Assembly (NCBI RefSeq): GCF_001522585.2
Contig: NZ_CP013372.1
Location: 1,488,001 to 1,552,000, forward strand
DNA length: 64,000 bases
Direction of reading: 5' to 3'
Origin: Burkholderia sp. NRF60-BP8
GTDB lineage: Bacteria; Pseudomonadota; Gammaproteobacteria; Burkholderiales; Burkholderiaceae
Below the pieces are notes generated by a model that saw nothing but the letters and a program-made list of their open reading frames with translations, had not been told where the DNA came from and did no database searches. Made by a program: the position numbers and the translations under genes. Below are positions 52,424 through 61,346 of the stretch, piece by piece (within the stretch, counting starts at the first letter, position 1; each line of letters begins with the position of its first letter).

Positions 52424-53902
52424 TCACGCGTCACCCGCGGCCACCTGCTCCGCGATCGTCGACACCATCCGCAACATCGGCTCGAACGCATCGGCCGACG
52501 TATTGCCGAAACCGAGCACGAGCCCGTTGCGGGCCCGCGCCGCATCGATCGCGAAACCCGACAGCGGAAACGGGCCGATGCCATGCGCGCGCGCCGCCTC
52601 GACGATCGCGCGATCGCGATAACGCGCCGGCAGCCGCAGCGCCAGATGCAGCCCGCACGGGCCGCCCTCGACCTGGTGCGGCACGCTCAGGCTGCCGTCG
52701 AGCGCGGCGAGCAGCAAACGCCGCCGGTCGCGATACAACCTGCGCATCCGCCCGAGATGCCGACCGTACTCGCCCGTCTCGATGAAATCGGCCAGCGCGA
52801 GTTGCACGTGGCGCGTCCCGCCGCGCAGCATCTCCGGCAGCGCCGGCCGCACGGCGGCCAGCAACGCGTCGGGCAGCACGAGAAAACCGATCCGCAGCGC
52901 CGGAAACATCGTCTTGCTGAACGAGCCGAGATAGACGACCGGCGAATCGGGCGCGAGCCCATGCATCGCGCCGATCGGCTCGCCGGTGTGACGGAATTCG
53001 CTGTCGTAGTCGTCCTCGATGATCCACGCGCGATGGCGGCGCGCCGCATCGATCAGCGCGAGCCGGCGCGAGATCGACAGCACGGCGCCGGTCGGGAACT
53101 GGTTCGACGGCGTCGTGTAGACGAGGCGCGGCGGTCGCTCGTGCCAGTCGTCCGGTTCCGCGCGCAGCCCTTCCGCGTCGACCGGCATCGGCACGACGTC
53201 GAGGTCGGCCGCCTGCATCGCGGTGCGCGCGCCGCGATAGCCGGGCTCCTCGACCCATACCGTATCGCCCGGATTCGTCAGCAACTGCGCGCACAGCGCG
53301 ATCGCCCCCTGCGCGCCCTCCGTGATCACGATCTGCTCGGGATCGCAGCGTACGCCGCGCGTGACGGCCAGATGGCGCGCGATCGATTCGCGCAACGCGG
53401 GCTCGCCGAGCGGATCGCCGTACGCCAGCAGGTCGCGGCCGGCGCGGCGTAACGCGCGATCGATCGCGTGCCGCCACGCGTCCACCGGGAAATGCGACAG
53501 CGCCGGCACGCCCGGCCGGAAGCCCTCCGATTCGCCGGCGCTGACGAGGCTCGCGCGAATCCGGCCGAGCCGCTGCGCGACGGTCGGCGGCGCGGCACGC
53601 CGGCGCGGCGGTGCCGGCCGCGACAGCCCGACGACCCGCGTGCCGCGACGGTCCGACTGCAGGAAGCCTTCCGCGACGAGCTGCTCGTACACGGCGGCCG
53701 TCGTATTGCGCGACACGCCGAGCGTTTCGGCCAGCGCGCGCGTGCCGGGCAGCCGCGTGCCGGCCGGCATCGCGCCGCCGAGAATCGCGTCGCGCACGCG
53801 ACGCAGCAACTGGCGCTGCAGCGAAGGTGCGCCGGGCGTGCGCGCCAGCGGCGCATCGAGCGGCAGCAACGGCGCGCCGCCGGAAGGAAAGGCAGTCGTC
53901 AT
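52424..53902 (-). CDS. MocR/PdxR-type regulator (GntR helix-turn-helix plus aminotransferase fold)
   Basis: A 492-residue regulator. The GntR winged helix is at about 25-95 (RDAILGGAMPAGTRLPGTRALAETLGVSRNTT). A linker leads to a fold-I aminotransferase domain (about 130-490) with the PLP-binding Lys in SFSKTMFP (about 325) and the IIEDDYDSEFRH segment before it. MocR proteins sense PLP or amino-acid derivatives. It is divergent from a double-GNAT gene, which may be its target. Confidence 0.9.
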   Translation of the reverse strand: MTTAFPSGGAPLLPLDAPLARTPGAPSLQRQLLRRVRDAILGGAMPAGTRLPGTRALAETLGVSRNTTAAVYEQLVAEGFLQSDRRGTRVVGLSRPAPPRRRAAPPTVAQRLGRIRASLVSAGESEGFRPGVPALSHFPVDAWRHAIDRALRRAGRDLLAYGDPLGEPALRESIARHLAVTRGVRCDPEQIVITEGAQGAIALCAQLLTNPGDTVWVEEPGYRGARTAMQAADLDVVPMPVDAEGLRAEPDDWHERPPRLVYTTPSNQFPTGAVLSISRRLALIDAARRHRAWIIEDDYDSEFRHTGEPIGAMHGLAPDSPVVYLGSFSKTMFPALRIGFLVLPDALLAAVRPALPEMLRGGTRHVQLALADFIETGEYGRHLGRMRRLYRDRRRLLLAALDGSLSVPHQVEGGPCGLHLALRLPARYRDRAIVEAARAHGIGPFPLSGFAIDAARARNGLVLGFGNTSADAFEPMLRMVSTIAEQVAAGDA

Positions 53903-54076
53903 CGGAACATCGCAGCGTGAAAAGGTCGAACGTACGGTGAGCGGCGTACGGCTGACGGCCACCGATCGTGGCACCATAAATTTGCCGTTCGCTGGCGCTT
54001 CTCATGGTACCTCGCCGGGACTACGATCGTCTGCATGCCGGCATGTCGCCGGCCGCCAACCGAAGCGAGATCGACC

Positions 54077-55279
54077 TTGCCCACGCTCACCAACGCTTTC
54101 CAGCAGCCCATCGGCCAACCCGTTCCCGACTGGTCCGCGCGTCCGCGCCCCGAGCGCATCGCGCTCGAAGGCCGCTACTGCCGGCTCGAACCGCTCGACG
54201 CCGAGCGCCACGCGGCCGACCTGTACGCCGCCTACGCCCAGGCGCCCGACGGCAGCGACTGGACCTATCTGGCGCACGGCCCGTACGCCGACGAGTCCAG
54301 CTACCGCGATTACGCGCGCGGCGCGCAGGCAAGCGCCGATCCACTGCACTACACGGTGATCGACAGCGCCACGGGCCGCGCGGTCGGCACGCTCGCGCTG
54401 ATGCGCATCGATCCGGCCAACGGCGTGATCGAGGTCGGTTCCGTCACGTTCTCGCCGCTGCTCAAGCGCACGCCGGTGTCGACCGAAGCGCAGTTCCTGC
54501 TGATGAAGTATGCGTTCGACACGCTCGGCTACCGGCGCTACGAATGGAAGTGCGACGACCTGAACGCGCCGTCGCGCAAGGCGGCCGCGCGGCTCGGGTT
54601 CCGCTACGAAGGCACGTTCCGGCAGGCGATCGTCTACCGCGGCCGCAATCGCGACACCGCGTGGTTCTCGATCATCGACGGCGAATGGCCGGATGTCCGC
54701 GCCGCGTTCGACGCGTGGCTCGCGCCGGAGAACTTCGACGCGCAAGGCGAACAGCGCCAGTCGCTCGCCGCGATCCGCCACGCGCAGGCCCGCGCGCGCG
54801 ACGCCGCCGGCCGCGCGAACGATGCCACGCGCGTCGCGGTGCGCCCGCTCGTCGCCGCCGACGAAGCCGCGTGGCGTCCGCTGTGGCAGGGTTACCAGAA
54901 GTTCTACGACACCGCGCTGAGCGATGCGGTGTTCGCGACGACGTGGGCACGCCTGATGGATCCGGCCGAGCCGATGTTCGTGCTCGGTGCGTTCGACGCG
55001 TCGGGGGCGCTGGTCGGGATCGTGCACGCGATCTACCACCGCTCGTGCTGGACCGAAGGGCCGTACTGCTACCTGCAGGACCTGTACACGGCGCCCGACG
55101 CGCGCGGGCAAGGCGCGGGCGGCGCACTGATCGAGGCCGTGTACGAACGCGCCCGCGAAGCCGGCGCGAGCCGCGTCTACTGGCTCACGCACGAAACCAA
55201 CACGACCGCACGCGCGCTGTACGACAAGCTCGCGAACAACGCCGGTTTCATTCAGTACCGGCACGATCTGAAGAAGTAA
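54077..55279 (+). CDS. Double GNAT acetyltransferase
   Basis: A protein of about 400 residues with two acetyltransferase domains. The N-terminal RimJ/RimL-like domain covers about 25-215 (RYCRLEPLDAERHAADLYAAY, KYAFDTLGYRRYEWKC, SRKAAARLGFRYEG). The C-terminal GNAT domain covers about 255-400 (VRPLVAADEAAWRPLW, LYTAPDARGQGAGGALIEAV, the acetyl-CoA loop being RGQGAG). The start is probably TTG at 54077; ATG at 54035 is an alternative. It is divergent from a MocR-type regulator. Substrates are unknown. Confidence 0.82.
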   Translation: MPTLTNAFQQPIGQPVPDWSARPRPERIALEGRYCRLEPLDAERHAADLYAAYAQAPDGSDWTYLAHGPYADESSYRDYARGAQASADPLHYTVIDSATGRAVGTLALMRIDPANGVIEVGSVTFSPLLKRTPVSTEAQFLLMKYAFDTLGYRRYEWKCDDLNAPSRKAAARLGFRYEGTFRQAIVYRGRNRDTAWFSIIDGEWPDVRAAFDAWLAPENFDAQGEQRQSLAAIRHAQARARDAAGRANDATRVAVRPLVAADEAAWRPLWQGYQKFYDTALSDAVFATTWARLMDPAEPMFVLGAFDASGALVGIVHAIYHRSCWTEGPYCYLQDLYTAPDARGQGAGGALIEAVYERAREAGASRVYWLTHETNTTARALYDKLANNAGFIQYRHDLKK

Positions 55280-55302
55280 CGTCGCCCCCGGACGGCCGAT
55301 GT

Positions 55303-55791
55303 TCAGCCATGAACATCGGCCGGATCGCGGGCGTCGCAGTCCTCCGGCACGTCGTCGTGCGCCGCACCGGCCATGCCCAGCACCGCAGCCGGGCAGATCA
55401 TCTCGTCGCCATTGGCCGGCACGGGCCGCCGTACCGGCCGGAACACCGGTTCGCCGGGCGAGATCGGCTGCCCCGAGAGCGCGCAGCGACCGGGCTGCAA
55501 CGCGACGCGCAAGCGCCAGCGTTGTTCGCCGTAATGACACCGGCCGCTCTCGACCCATCGCACCAGCAGCCCGTCGTGACCGGCCTCCAGCACCGTGACG
55601 AACAGTTGCGGGCGCAACGGCGACACCGCGGCCGTCGCGTGCTCCGGAATCGGCGCACGCCCGATCGTCGCGAGCGAATGCGCGAGCACGCCGCCGCGCG
55701 ACGGCATCGGATCGTCTTCGCCGAGCGCGGACGCGGACACGTCGCACGACAGGTCTTCTTCGCAGGTCGGGCTTTCCATGATGTCGAGCAT
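55303..55791 (-). CDS. DUF3331 protein
   Basis: A 162-residue protein. The DUF3331 core is clear: RPQLFVTVLEAGHDGLLVRW (about 70-89), CHYGEQRWR, then GRCALSGQPISPGEPVFRP (about 112-130). DUF3331 is common in Burkholderia and unstudied; the paired Cys/Gly turns suggest metal or RNA contact, but that is speculation. The ATG at 55791 is used; 55779 is possible. It is on the same strand as the MFS gene 44 bases upstream. Confidence 0.78.
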   Translation of the reverse strand: MLDIMESPTCEEDLSCDVSASALGEDDPMPSRGGVLAHSLATIGRAPIPEHATAAVSPLRPQLFVTVLEAGHDGLLVRWVESGRCHYGEQRWRLRVALQPGRCALSGQPISPGEPVFRPVRRPVPANGDEMICPAAVLGMAGAAHDDVPEDCDARDPADVHG

Positions 55792-55835
55792 GCTTGACGG
55801 ATTTCCGTGCAGGTTGAAAGACGCCGGCGCCGCAC

Positions 55836-57047
55836 TCAGCGCCGGCCCATCGGTTCGCGCAGCAGGCACAGGCCGATCGCCGCGCCGACGACGGCGGCCG
55901 CGAGCATCAACCCGACGCCGCCCGACCAGCCGAATGCACCGACGATCGCGCCGATCGTCAGCGGCCCGATCACCTGGCCGAGATAGTTGCCCTGCACGAC
56001 CCAGCCGATGCTGAGCGGCGCCAGCGACGGCGACGGCGCGGAACCCGGCGCGCACGCGAGAATCGTCGCGGGCAGCATCCCGGCCATCGCCGAGAACGCG
56101 AACCCGAGCGCGACCGCGAGCGGTGCGGGCGTCGCCGCGCTGAAGAGGCCCGCCCCCGCCGCGCCGATCGCGACCGACGTCGCGGCCATCACGAGCCCCG
56201 GTCGCGCCCCGCGCGACAGCAACCAGCCGGCCGTCAGGTTGCCGATCACGCATGCAGCGACGATCGCCGCACTGATCAGCCCGGCCGCGCCGACGGCAAC
56301 GCCGAGACGCTGCATCAGGAACACCGGCAGGAACGTCATCGCCGCGAAAAACTGCACGTTGTAGGTCGCGAAACCGAGTGCGAGGAGCGTGGTCGAGCGC
56401 GCCGCGAGCACGGTGCGCAGCGCGGGCCCGATGCGCGTCGCCGCGGCCTGCCGCGCCGGTGCGTCGGCCGACGTCGTGACCGGCACCGCGGCGGCGGCGA
56501 CGAGCGTCAGCGCCGCGGCCGCGAGCCAGCCGTTGCGCCAGCCGCCGAGCAGCGGCCCGACCAGCATCGACAGCGCCATGCCGGCCGGCATGAAGGTGCT
56601 CCACAGGCCGAACGCGAGATTGCGCCGCTCGGGCGGCGTCACGCGGTTCAGCACGGCCGGCGCAGCAACCACCACGATCACGAACCCGAGCCCTTCCGCG
56701 AAGCGCGTGGCCAGCAGCAGCGCGAAGCTGCCCGCCCATGCGCCGACGATGCTCGACAGGCCGAGGATGACGAGGCCCGTCACCAGCAGTCGCCGGTCGC
56801 CCCAGCGCCGCACCAGCACCCCGGCGGCGATCCCGCCGAACACGCCGACGAACGGAAACACCGACATGATCCCGCTCAGCGACGCGAGCGAGCCGCCGAA
56901 CTCGTGCTGCAGCGACGGCAATGCGATCGTCGCCTTGCCGACGTGCAGCGCCGACACGATGCTCGCCAGCACGACGTTCGCGACGGCGGCCCGGTAGCTG
57001 CGCGACGGCAGCGTGGCGGCCTCGGCCGCGACAGGCGATTCGGTCAT
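55836..57047 (-). CDS. MFS transporter
   Basis: A 403-residue transporter with 12 hydrophobic segments. Loop 2 has GVLVRRWGDRRLLV (about 86-99), a variant of motif A. The start at 57047 follows GGAGGTG. It resembles CynX/NimT-like and sugar-efflux MFS proteins but I cannot name the substrate. Upstream, at 57125-57140, is a perfect 16-bp palindrome. The DUF3331 gene follows 44 bases after it. Confidence 0.85.
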   Translation of the reverse strand: MTESPVAAEAATLPSRSYRAAVANVVLASIVSALHVGKATIALPSLQHEFGGSLASLSGIMSVFPFVGVFGGIAAGVLVRRWGDRRLLVTGLVILGLSSIVGAWAGSFALLLATRFAEGLGFVIVVVAAPAVLNRVTPPERRNLAFGLWSTFMPAGMALSMLVGPLLGGWRNGWLAAAALTLVAAAAVPVTTSADAPARQAAATRIGPALRTVLAARSTTLLALGFATYNVQFFAAMTFLPVFLMQRLGVAVGAAGLISAAIVAACVIGNLTAGWLLSRGARPGLVMAATSVAIGAAGAGLFSAATPAPLAVALGFAFSAMAGMLPATILACAPGSAPSPSLAPLSIGWVVQGNYLGQVIGPLTIGAIVGAFGWSGGVGLMLAAAVVGAAIGLCLLREPMGRR

Positions 57048-57124
57048 CGTCACCTCCGTTGAGGCGGCCGCGTGCGACGGGATGTCTCGCACGGCCGCAA
57101 TCGGACCGGCGCCCATGATACAAA

Positions 57125-57140
57125 TTGAAGTTAACTTCAA
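57125..57140. promoter_or_regulatory. SoxR/MerR-like palindrome
   Basis: TTGAAGTTAACTTCAA is a perfect palindrome whose core AAGTTAACTT equals that of the SoxR box. It lies between divergent MFS and GNAT genes and could be the operator for one or both. No MerR-family gene is in the window. Confidence 0.5.
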
Positions 57141-57242
57141 GTAAAGGGGTAACGTGCGCAACGATTCGTTTCGGTGAGGGCGACAATGGCTGGCACAGCA
57201 AGCGACGGCATCCTCGGCTAAGCTGTCGGCTTCGCTCCGACA

Positions 57243-57995
57243 ATGCCCGTCCGAATGCCGACCGCCTCCCCTGCACCGGCCACGCTGTTCCCGCTCGACG
57301 AAGCCTGGTCCGCCTTCCCCCGCCGCAAGGCCGCCGTGCGCACGTTCATCGCCGGGTACTGCGCCGCGCGCGACCGGCGCGATGCGCCGCTGCACGACGG
57401 CCCGGACGGCCACGTCGTGCAGTTCGACGACGCGATGGGCCGGCCTTTCGAGCATTTCATGATCGAGGGGGCGCCCGGGTCCGGCGCCGGCCCGTTCGTC
57501 GTCGGTGCGTGGATCACGCGCTATGGCGCCGCGCCGCTGCCGTCCGCGCTGCACGGCAGGACGCGCCGGCTGACCGACGAGCACTTCATGGCCGCCGATA
57601 TCGCCGGGCTGGCGGGCGACGACGCGCTCGCGCAAGCGCTCGCCTGCGACACGCCGGACGCGATCGACGCGTTCAACGCCAGCGGCGCCTTCCCGCCGTT
57701 CCAGCCGAATCCGGCCGCGTTCCTGTTCGCGCACCGGCTCGACGGGCAGATCGCGGCCACCGCGCGCTACGGCTTCGCGTCGCCGCGCGATATCGTCGTC
57801 GATCGCGTCGCGACGGCGGACTCATACCGCCGCCGTGGCCTCGCGACGCAACTGCTCGCCGCGATCGCCGCCCACGCACGGCGCCGGGGCGCGCACCGCG
57901 TGTGGCTCATATCGACCGAAGCCGGCCAGCCGCTATACCGCGCCGCCGGATTCACGCCGCTCGCGACCGTCGCCGTGGACGAAGTCGTCGCCTGA
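57243..57995 (+). CDS. GNAT-family acetyltransferase
   Basis: A 250-residue protein. The C-terminal GNAT domain (about 150-245) has RVATADSYRRRGLATQLLAAI, where RRRGLA is the acetyl-CoA-binding loop, and the typical ending LYRAAGFTPLATV. The N-terminal 140 residues form a separate region of unknown role (FIAGYCAARDRRDAPLHDG). It is divergent from the MFS gene, with a SoxR-like palindrome between. Substrate unknown. Confidence 0.8.
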   Translation: MPVRMPTASPAPATLFPLDEAWSAFPRRKAAVRTFIAGYCAARDRRDAPLHDGPDGHVVQFDDAMGRPFEHFMIEGAPGSGAGPFVVGAWITRYGAAPLPSALHGRTRRLTDEHFMAADIAGLAGDDALAQALACDTPDAIDAFNASGAFPPFQPNPAAFLFAHRLDGQIAATARYGFASPRDIVVDRVATADSYRRRGLATQLLAAIAAHARRRGAHRVWLISTEAGQPLYRAAGFTPLATVAVDEVVA

Positions 57996-58047
57996 CCGCG
58001 AATCGCACCGCATCGTCCATCGCCGTTCGCCACCGTTCGTCTCGCGC

Positions 58048-58086
58048 TTCGTCTCATCGCGCTGAGACGAACGTCCCGGCGTCTCA
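58048..58086. promoter_or_regulatory. Overlapping TGAGACG palindromes, enhancer-like
   Basis: TTCGTCTCA and TGAGACGAA form a perfect inverted repeat (58048-58071), and the same TGAGACG pairs again with CGTCTCA at 58080-58086. A further CGTCTC lies at 58038-58043. This region is about 140 bases upstream of a sigma-54-like promoter, the usual place for an activator such as AcoR, but no activator gene is adjacent. Confidence 0.55.
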
Positions 58087-58221
58087 GCGGATCCGATGTT
58101 GCGCGATCGCAGCAAATCCGACGCGCCCTTCCTTCCGAATCCCGGCCGGTCGGCACCGAGCGACATGGTGCAACGCATCCAGCGTCCCCTTTCGACCGCC
58201 CCGTGCCGCCCCGATTCACGC

Positions 58222-58237
58222 TGGCCCCGTTCCTGCA
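58222..58237 (+). promoter_or_regulatory. Sigma-54-like promoter for the dehydrogenase
   Basis: TGGCCCCGTTCCTGCA keeps the essential GG and GC at exact spacing but differs from the consensus at three other bases. It lies 83 bases before the GTG start at 58320. Confidence 0.4.
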
Positions 58238-58319
58238 TACCGGTCGATCGCGCAATCGCGCGACGGGCACACCGGCAGCGTTGCCGCGCGCCCGACGACA
58301 ACCCGACGGAGACAGCAAC

Positions 58320-59417
58320 GTGAATACATCTGCACCGATCACTTCCCCCAGCATGAAGGCCGCCGTCTGGCATGGCCGCCACGACATCCGCGTCGAAGCG
58401 GTTCCCGTTCCGGAGCACCCGCCCGCAGGCTGGGTCACGATCCGCGTGCACTGGTGCGGCATCTGCGGCTCCGATCTGCACGAATACGTCGCCGGGCCGG
58501 TGTTCATCCCGGTCGACGCGCCGCATCCGCTGACCGGCCTGAAGGGTCAATGCATCCTCGGTCACGAGTTCAGCGGCGAGATCGCCGAACTCGGCGCGGA
58601 CGTGTCGGGCTTCGCGGTCGGCGACCGCGTGACGGCCGACGCGTGCCAGCATTGCGGCACCTGCTGGTATTGCCGGCACGGGCTGTACAACATCTGCGAG
58701 AACCTCGCGTTCACCGGGCTGATGAACAACGGCGCGTTCGCCGAATACGTGAACGTGCCGGCCGAACTGCTGTACAAGCTGCCCGACGATTTCCCGACCG
58801 AGGCCGGCGCGCTGATCGAACCGCTCGCGGTCGGGCTGCATGCGGTGAAGAAGGCCGGCAACATCGTCGGGCAGACCGTCGTCGTGGTCGGCGCGGGCAC
58901 GATCGGCCTGTGCACGATCATGTGCGCGAAGGCCGCGGGCGCCGGGCGCGTGATCGCGCTGGAGATGTCGGCCGCGCGCAAGCAGAAGGCGCTCGAGGTC
59001 GGCGCGAGCGTCGTCGTCGATCCGAAGGCGTCCGACGCGATCGCCGAAGTCAGGGCGCTGACGGGCGGCTACGGCGCCGACGTGTCGTTCGAGTGCATCG
59101 GGCACACGGCCACCGCGAAGCTCGCGATCGACGTGATCCGCAAGGCCGGCAAGTCGGTGATGGTCGGCATCTTCGAGGAACCGGCGCCGTTCAACTTCTT
59201 CGACATCGTGTCGACCGAGAAGGAAGTGATCGGCTCGCTCGCGTACAACGGCGAATTCGCGGACGTGATCCGCTTCATCGCGGACGGCCGCATCGACGTG
59301 CAGCCGCTCATCACCGGGCGCATCGCGCTCGGCGACATCGTCGCGCACGGCTTCGAGGAACTGGTCAACCACAAGGACCGCAACGTGAAGATCATCGTCC
59401 GTCCGGCCGTCTCCTGA
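58320..59417 (+). CDS. Zinc-dependent 2,3-butanediol/alcohol dehydrogenase
   Basis: A 365-residue medium-chain dehydrogenase. The catalytic zinc ligands are Cys in CGICGSDLHEY (about 43) and the GHE motif (about 80-82); the structural zinc site has four Cys (CQHCGTCWYCRHGLYNIC, about 101-118). The NAD-binding motif VVGAGTIGLC is at about 194-203. The sequence is closest to (R,R)-butanediol dehydrogenases. The GTG start has a GGAG box 8 bases before it. A sigma-54-like promoter and TGAGACG palindromes upstream suggest inducible expression. Confidence 0.85.
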   Translation: MNTSAPITSPSMKAAVWHGRHDIRVEAVPVPEHPPAGWVTIRVHWCGICGSDLHEYVAGPVFIPVDAPHPLTGLKGQCILGHEFSGEIAELGADVSGFAVGDRVTADACQHCGTCWYCRHGLYNICENLAFTGLMNNGAFAEYVNVPAELLYKLPDDFPTEAGALIEPLAVGLHAVKKAGNIVGQTVVVVGAGTIGLCTIMCAKAAGAGRVIALEMSAARKQKALEVGASVVVDPKASDAIAEVRALTGGYGADVSFECIGHTATAKLAIDVIRKAGKSVMVGIFEEPAPFNFFDIVSTEKEVIGSLAYNGEFADVIRFIADGRIDVQPLITGRIALGDIVAHGFEELVNHKDRNVKIIVRPAVS

Positions 59418-59712
59418 CCGCTCGCGCGGCCGCGGCATCGATGGCGGCCGCGCAGCGCAGGCTGCCCGCCCGCCCCGCCGCCGGGCGTCGCACGTGCGGG
59501 GGCGGCGCGCCTGCGCGGCACCGCCCTTCCCGCTATCGCCATCGTCCGAAGCGGCCGCCATGTACCGTTCCATCCGGATGCGTGATGCCGAAACATTCGC
59601 CATCCCTAACCCGGCGCGATTCTTCGATATACTGGGCCGAACCCTTTTCGGGGCAACCGGGGGCAACCACGCGTTTCGCGCGTTCGCCCCGACCTGCGTG
59701 GAATGGCGCACC

Positions 59713-60369
59713 GTGAAACCGCGAGCCGGCCTGATTCTCGAACTCTTCGTCAACCTCGTGCTGCCCTGGGTGGCCTATCGGGTCGCGCATCCGTATTTCG
59801 GCGAAACCGGCGCGCTGTACGCGTCGGCGGTGCCGCCGATCGTCTGGTCGATCGTCGAATTCATCCGTTCGCGCCGCGTCGACGCGGTGGCGGCCATCGT
59901 GCTGCTCGGCATCACGCTGTCGATCGTCGGGATGGCGTTCGGCGGCAGTCCGCGCACGTTGCTGATGCGCGAATCGATCGGTTCGGGCACGATCGGCGTC
60001 GTGTTCCTGCTGTCGCTGTTCCGCGAACGCCCGCTGATCTTCTATCTGGCCCGCGCGACCGTGGCCCGCGAGATGGACGGCGGCGCCGCGCACTTCGAAG
60101 CCGTCTGGGACGCGCAGCCGGGCCTGCGGCAGATGCTGCGGCTGATGACGTTCGTGTGGGGCGCCATCATGACGCTCGAGATGCTGCTGCGCTGGTGGAT
60201 GGTCGTCAGTTGGCCGGTCGAGCGCGTGCTGGTCGTGTCGCCGGTCATGGGCTACACGGTGTTCGGCTGCCTGCTGCTGTGGACGTTCTGGTACCGGCGG
60301 CGGATGCGCGTGCGCAACAGCGTCGACATCCCGGGCCGCGGCGGCATCACCGAAACCGCCGGCCGCTGA
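59713..60369 (+). CDS. Integral membrane protein, VC0807-like
   Basis: A 218-residue protein with about six hydrophobic segments: LILELFVNLVLPWVAYRV at the start, ALYASAVPPIVWSIVEF, AIVLLGITLSIVGMAF and, near the end, YTVFGCLLLWTFWYRRR. It resembles the VC0807 group of conserved membrane proteins of unknown function. The GTG at 59713 gives the expected N-terminus; ATG at 59563 would add a tail of poor composition. No partner gene is evident. Confidence 0.7.
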   Translation: MKPRAGLILELFVNLVLPWVAYRVAHPYFGETGALYASAVPPIVWSIVEFIRSRRVDAVAAIVLLGITLSIVGMAFGGSPRTLLMRESIGSGTIGVVFLLSLFRERPLIFYLARATVAREMDGGAAHFEAVWDAQPGLRQMLRLMTFVWGAIMTLEMLLRWWMVVSWPVERVLVVSPVMGYTVFGCLLLWTFWYRRRMRVRNSVDIPGRGGITETAGR

Positions 60370-60454
60370 CGCACGGCTGCCCGGCCGTGCGGCGGCGTGT
60401 CACCGCACCTGCTGTATGATGCGCGGCGTCTCGTCCGCCGATCCGCTTCCCGTC

Positions 60455-61321
60455 ATGTCCCTTTCGCTCCTTCCGTGTGCCACGATCTGGCTCGCCCTGT
60501 TCGCGGCCGCCGCTTTCGCGTGGCATCGCCCGCTGCACGGCCTGAGCATCGGCCTCGCCGCGCTGGGCTATGCGGGCGCCCTGGCGTTCGGCCAGCTCGC
60601 GCCGATCGCGCTGGCGCCGTTCGCGCTGCTGATCGCGGCCGGCTGGGGCGTGTCGCCCGAGCGCCCGCTCGCGATGCGCATCGCCGCGCACCTCGTCTTT
60701 GCGGCGCTCGCGATCGCGCTGAGCCTGCACCTGCTGCCCGGCTTCCACAATCCGCGCGTGATCGGCCCGACCCGCTTCACGCCGGACGCCGTGCCGTTCA
60801 CGATGTACCTGAATTTCGACAAGCCGCTCGTCGGCTTGTGGCTGGTGTGGGCGCTGCCGTGGGTGGCTCCCGACGTCGCGCCGTTGCGCGCGCTGCGCAC
60901 CGGCGTGGCGGCGGCCTTCGCCACGGCCGCCGCGTGCCTGGCCGGCGCGCTCGCGTTCGGGATGGTCGGCTGGGCGCCGAAGTGGCCGCCGTCCGGCTGG
61001 CTGTGGCTCGTGAACAACCTGTTGCTGGTGACGCTCGCCGAGGAAGCGCTGTTCCGCGGCTACGTGCAAGGCGGACTGACCCGCGTGTTCCGCGCCTACC
61101 CGTGGGGCCCGTGGGTCGCGCTCGCGGCCGGCGCGGTGCTGTTCGGCGCCGCGCACGCGGCCGCCGGCTGGCAATGGATCGTGCTCGGCACGGTGGCCGG
61201 CGTCGGCTACGGGCTCGCGTGGCGGCGCGGCGGCCTGCTCGCCGCCGCGCTCGCGCATGCGGGGCTGAACGTCGTCCACTTCGGCCTGTTCACCTACCCG
61301 ATGCTGGCCGCCGCGCGCTGA
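60455..61321 (+). CDS. CPBP-family intramembrane metalloprotease
   Basis: A 288-residue membrane protein with eight or more hydrophobic segments. Motifs are EEALFRGYVQGGL (about 197-209), LFGAAHAAAGW and the C-terminal HAGLNVVHFGLF (about 269-280), giving the Glu, Arg and His of the metal site. The frame allows earlier starts at 60416 and 60419. Unlike the CPBP gene at 51095 its base composition is normal for the window. Substrate unknown. Confidence 0.83.
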   Translation: MSLSLLPCATIWLALFAAAAFAWHRPLHGLSIGLAALGYAGALAFGQLAPIALAPFALLIAAGWGVSPERPLAMRIAAHLVFAALAIALSLHLLPGFHNPRVIGPTRFTPDAVPFTMYLNFDKPLVGLWLVWALPWVAPDVAPLRALRTGVAAAFATAAACLAGALAFGMVGWAPKWPPSGWLWLVNNLLLVTLAEEALFRGYVQGGLTRVFRAYPWGPWVALAAGAVLFGAAHAAAGWQWIVLGTVAGVGYGLAWRRGGLLAAALAHAGLNVVHFGLFTYPMLAAAR

Positions 61322-61346
61322 CCGCGGCGCCGGCGAGCGACGCCGC

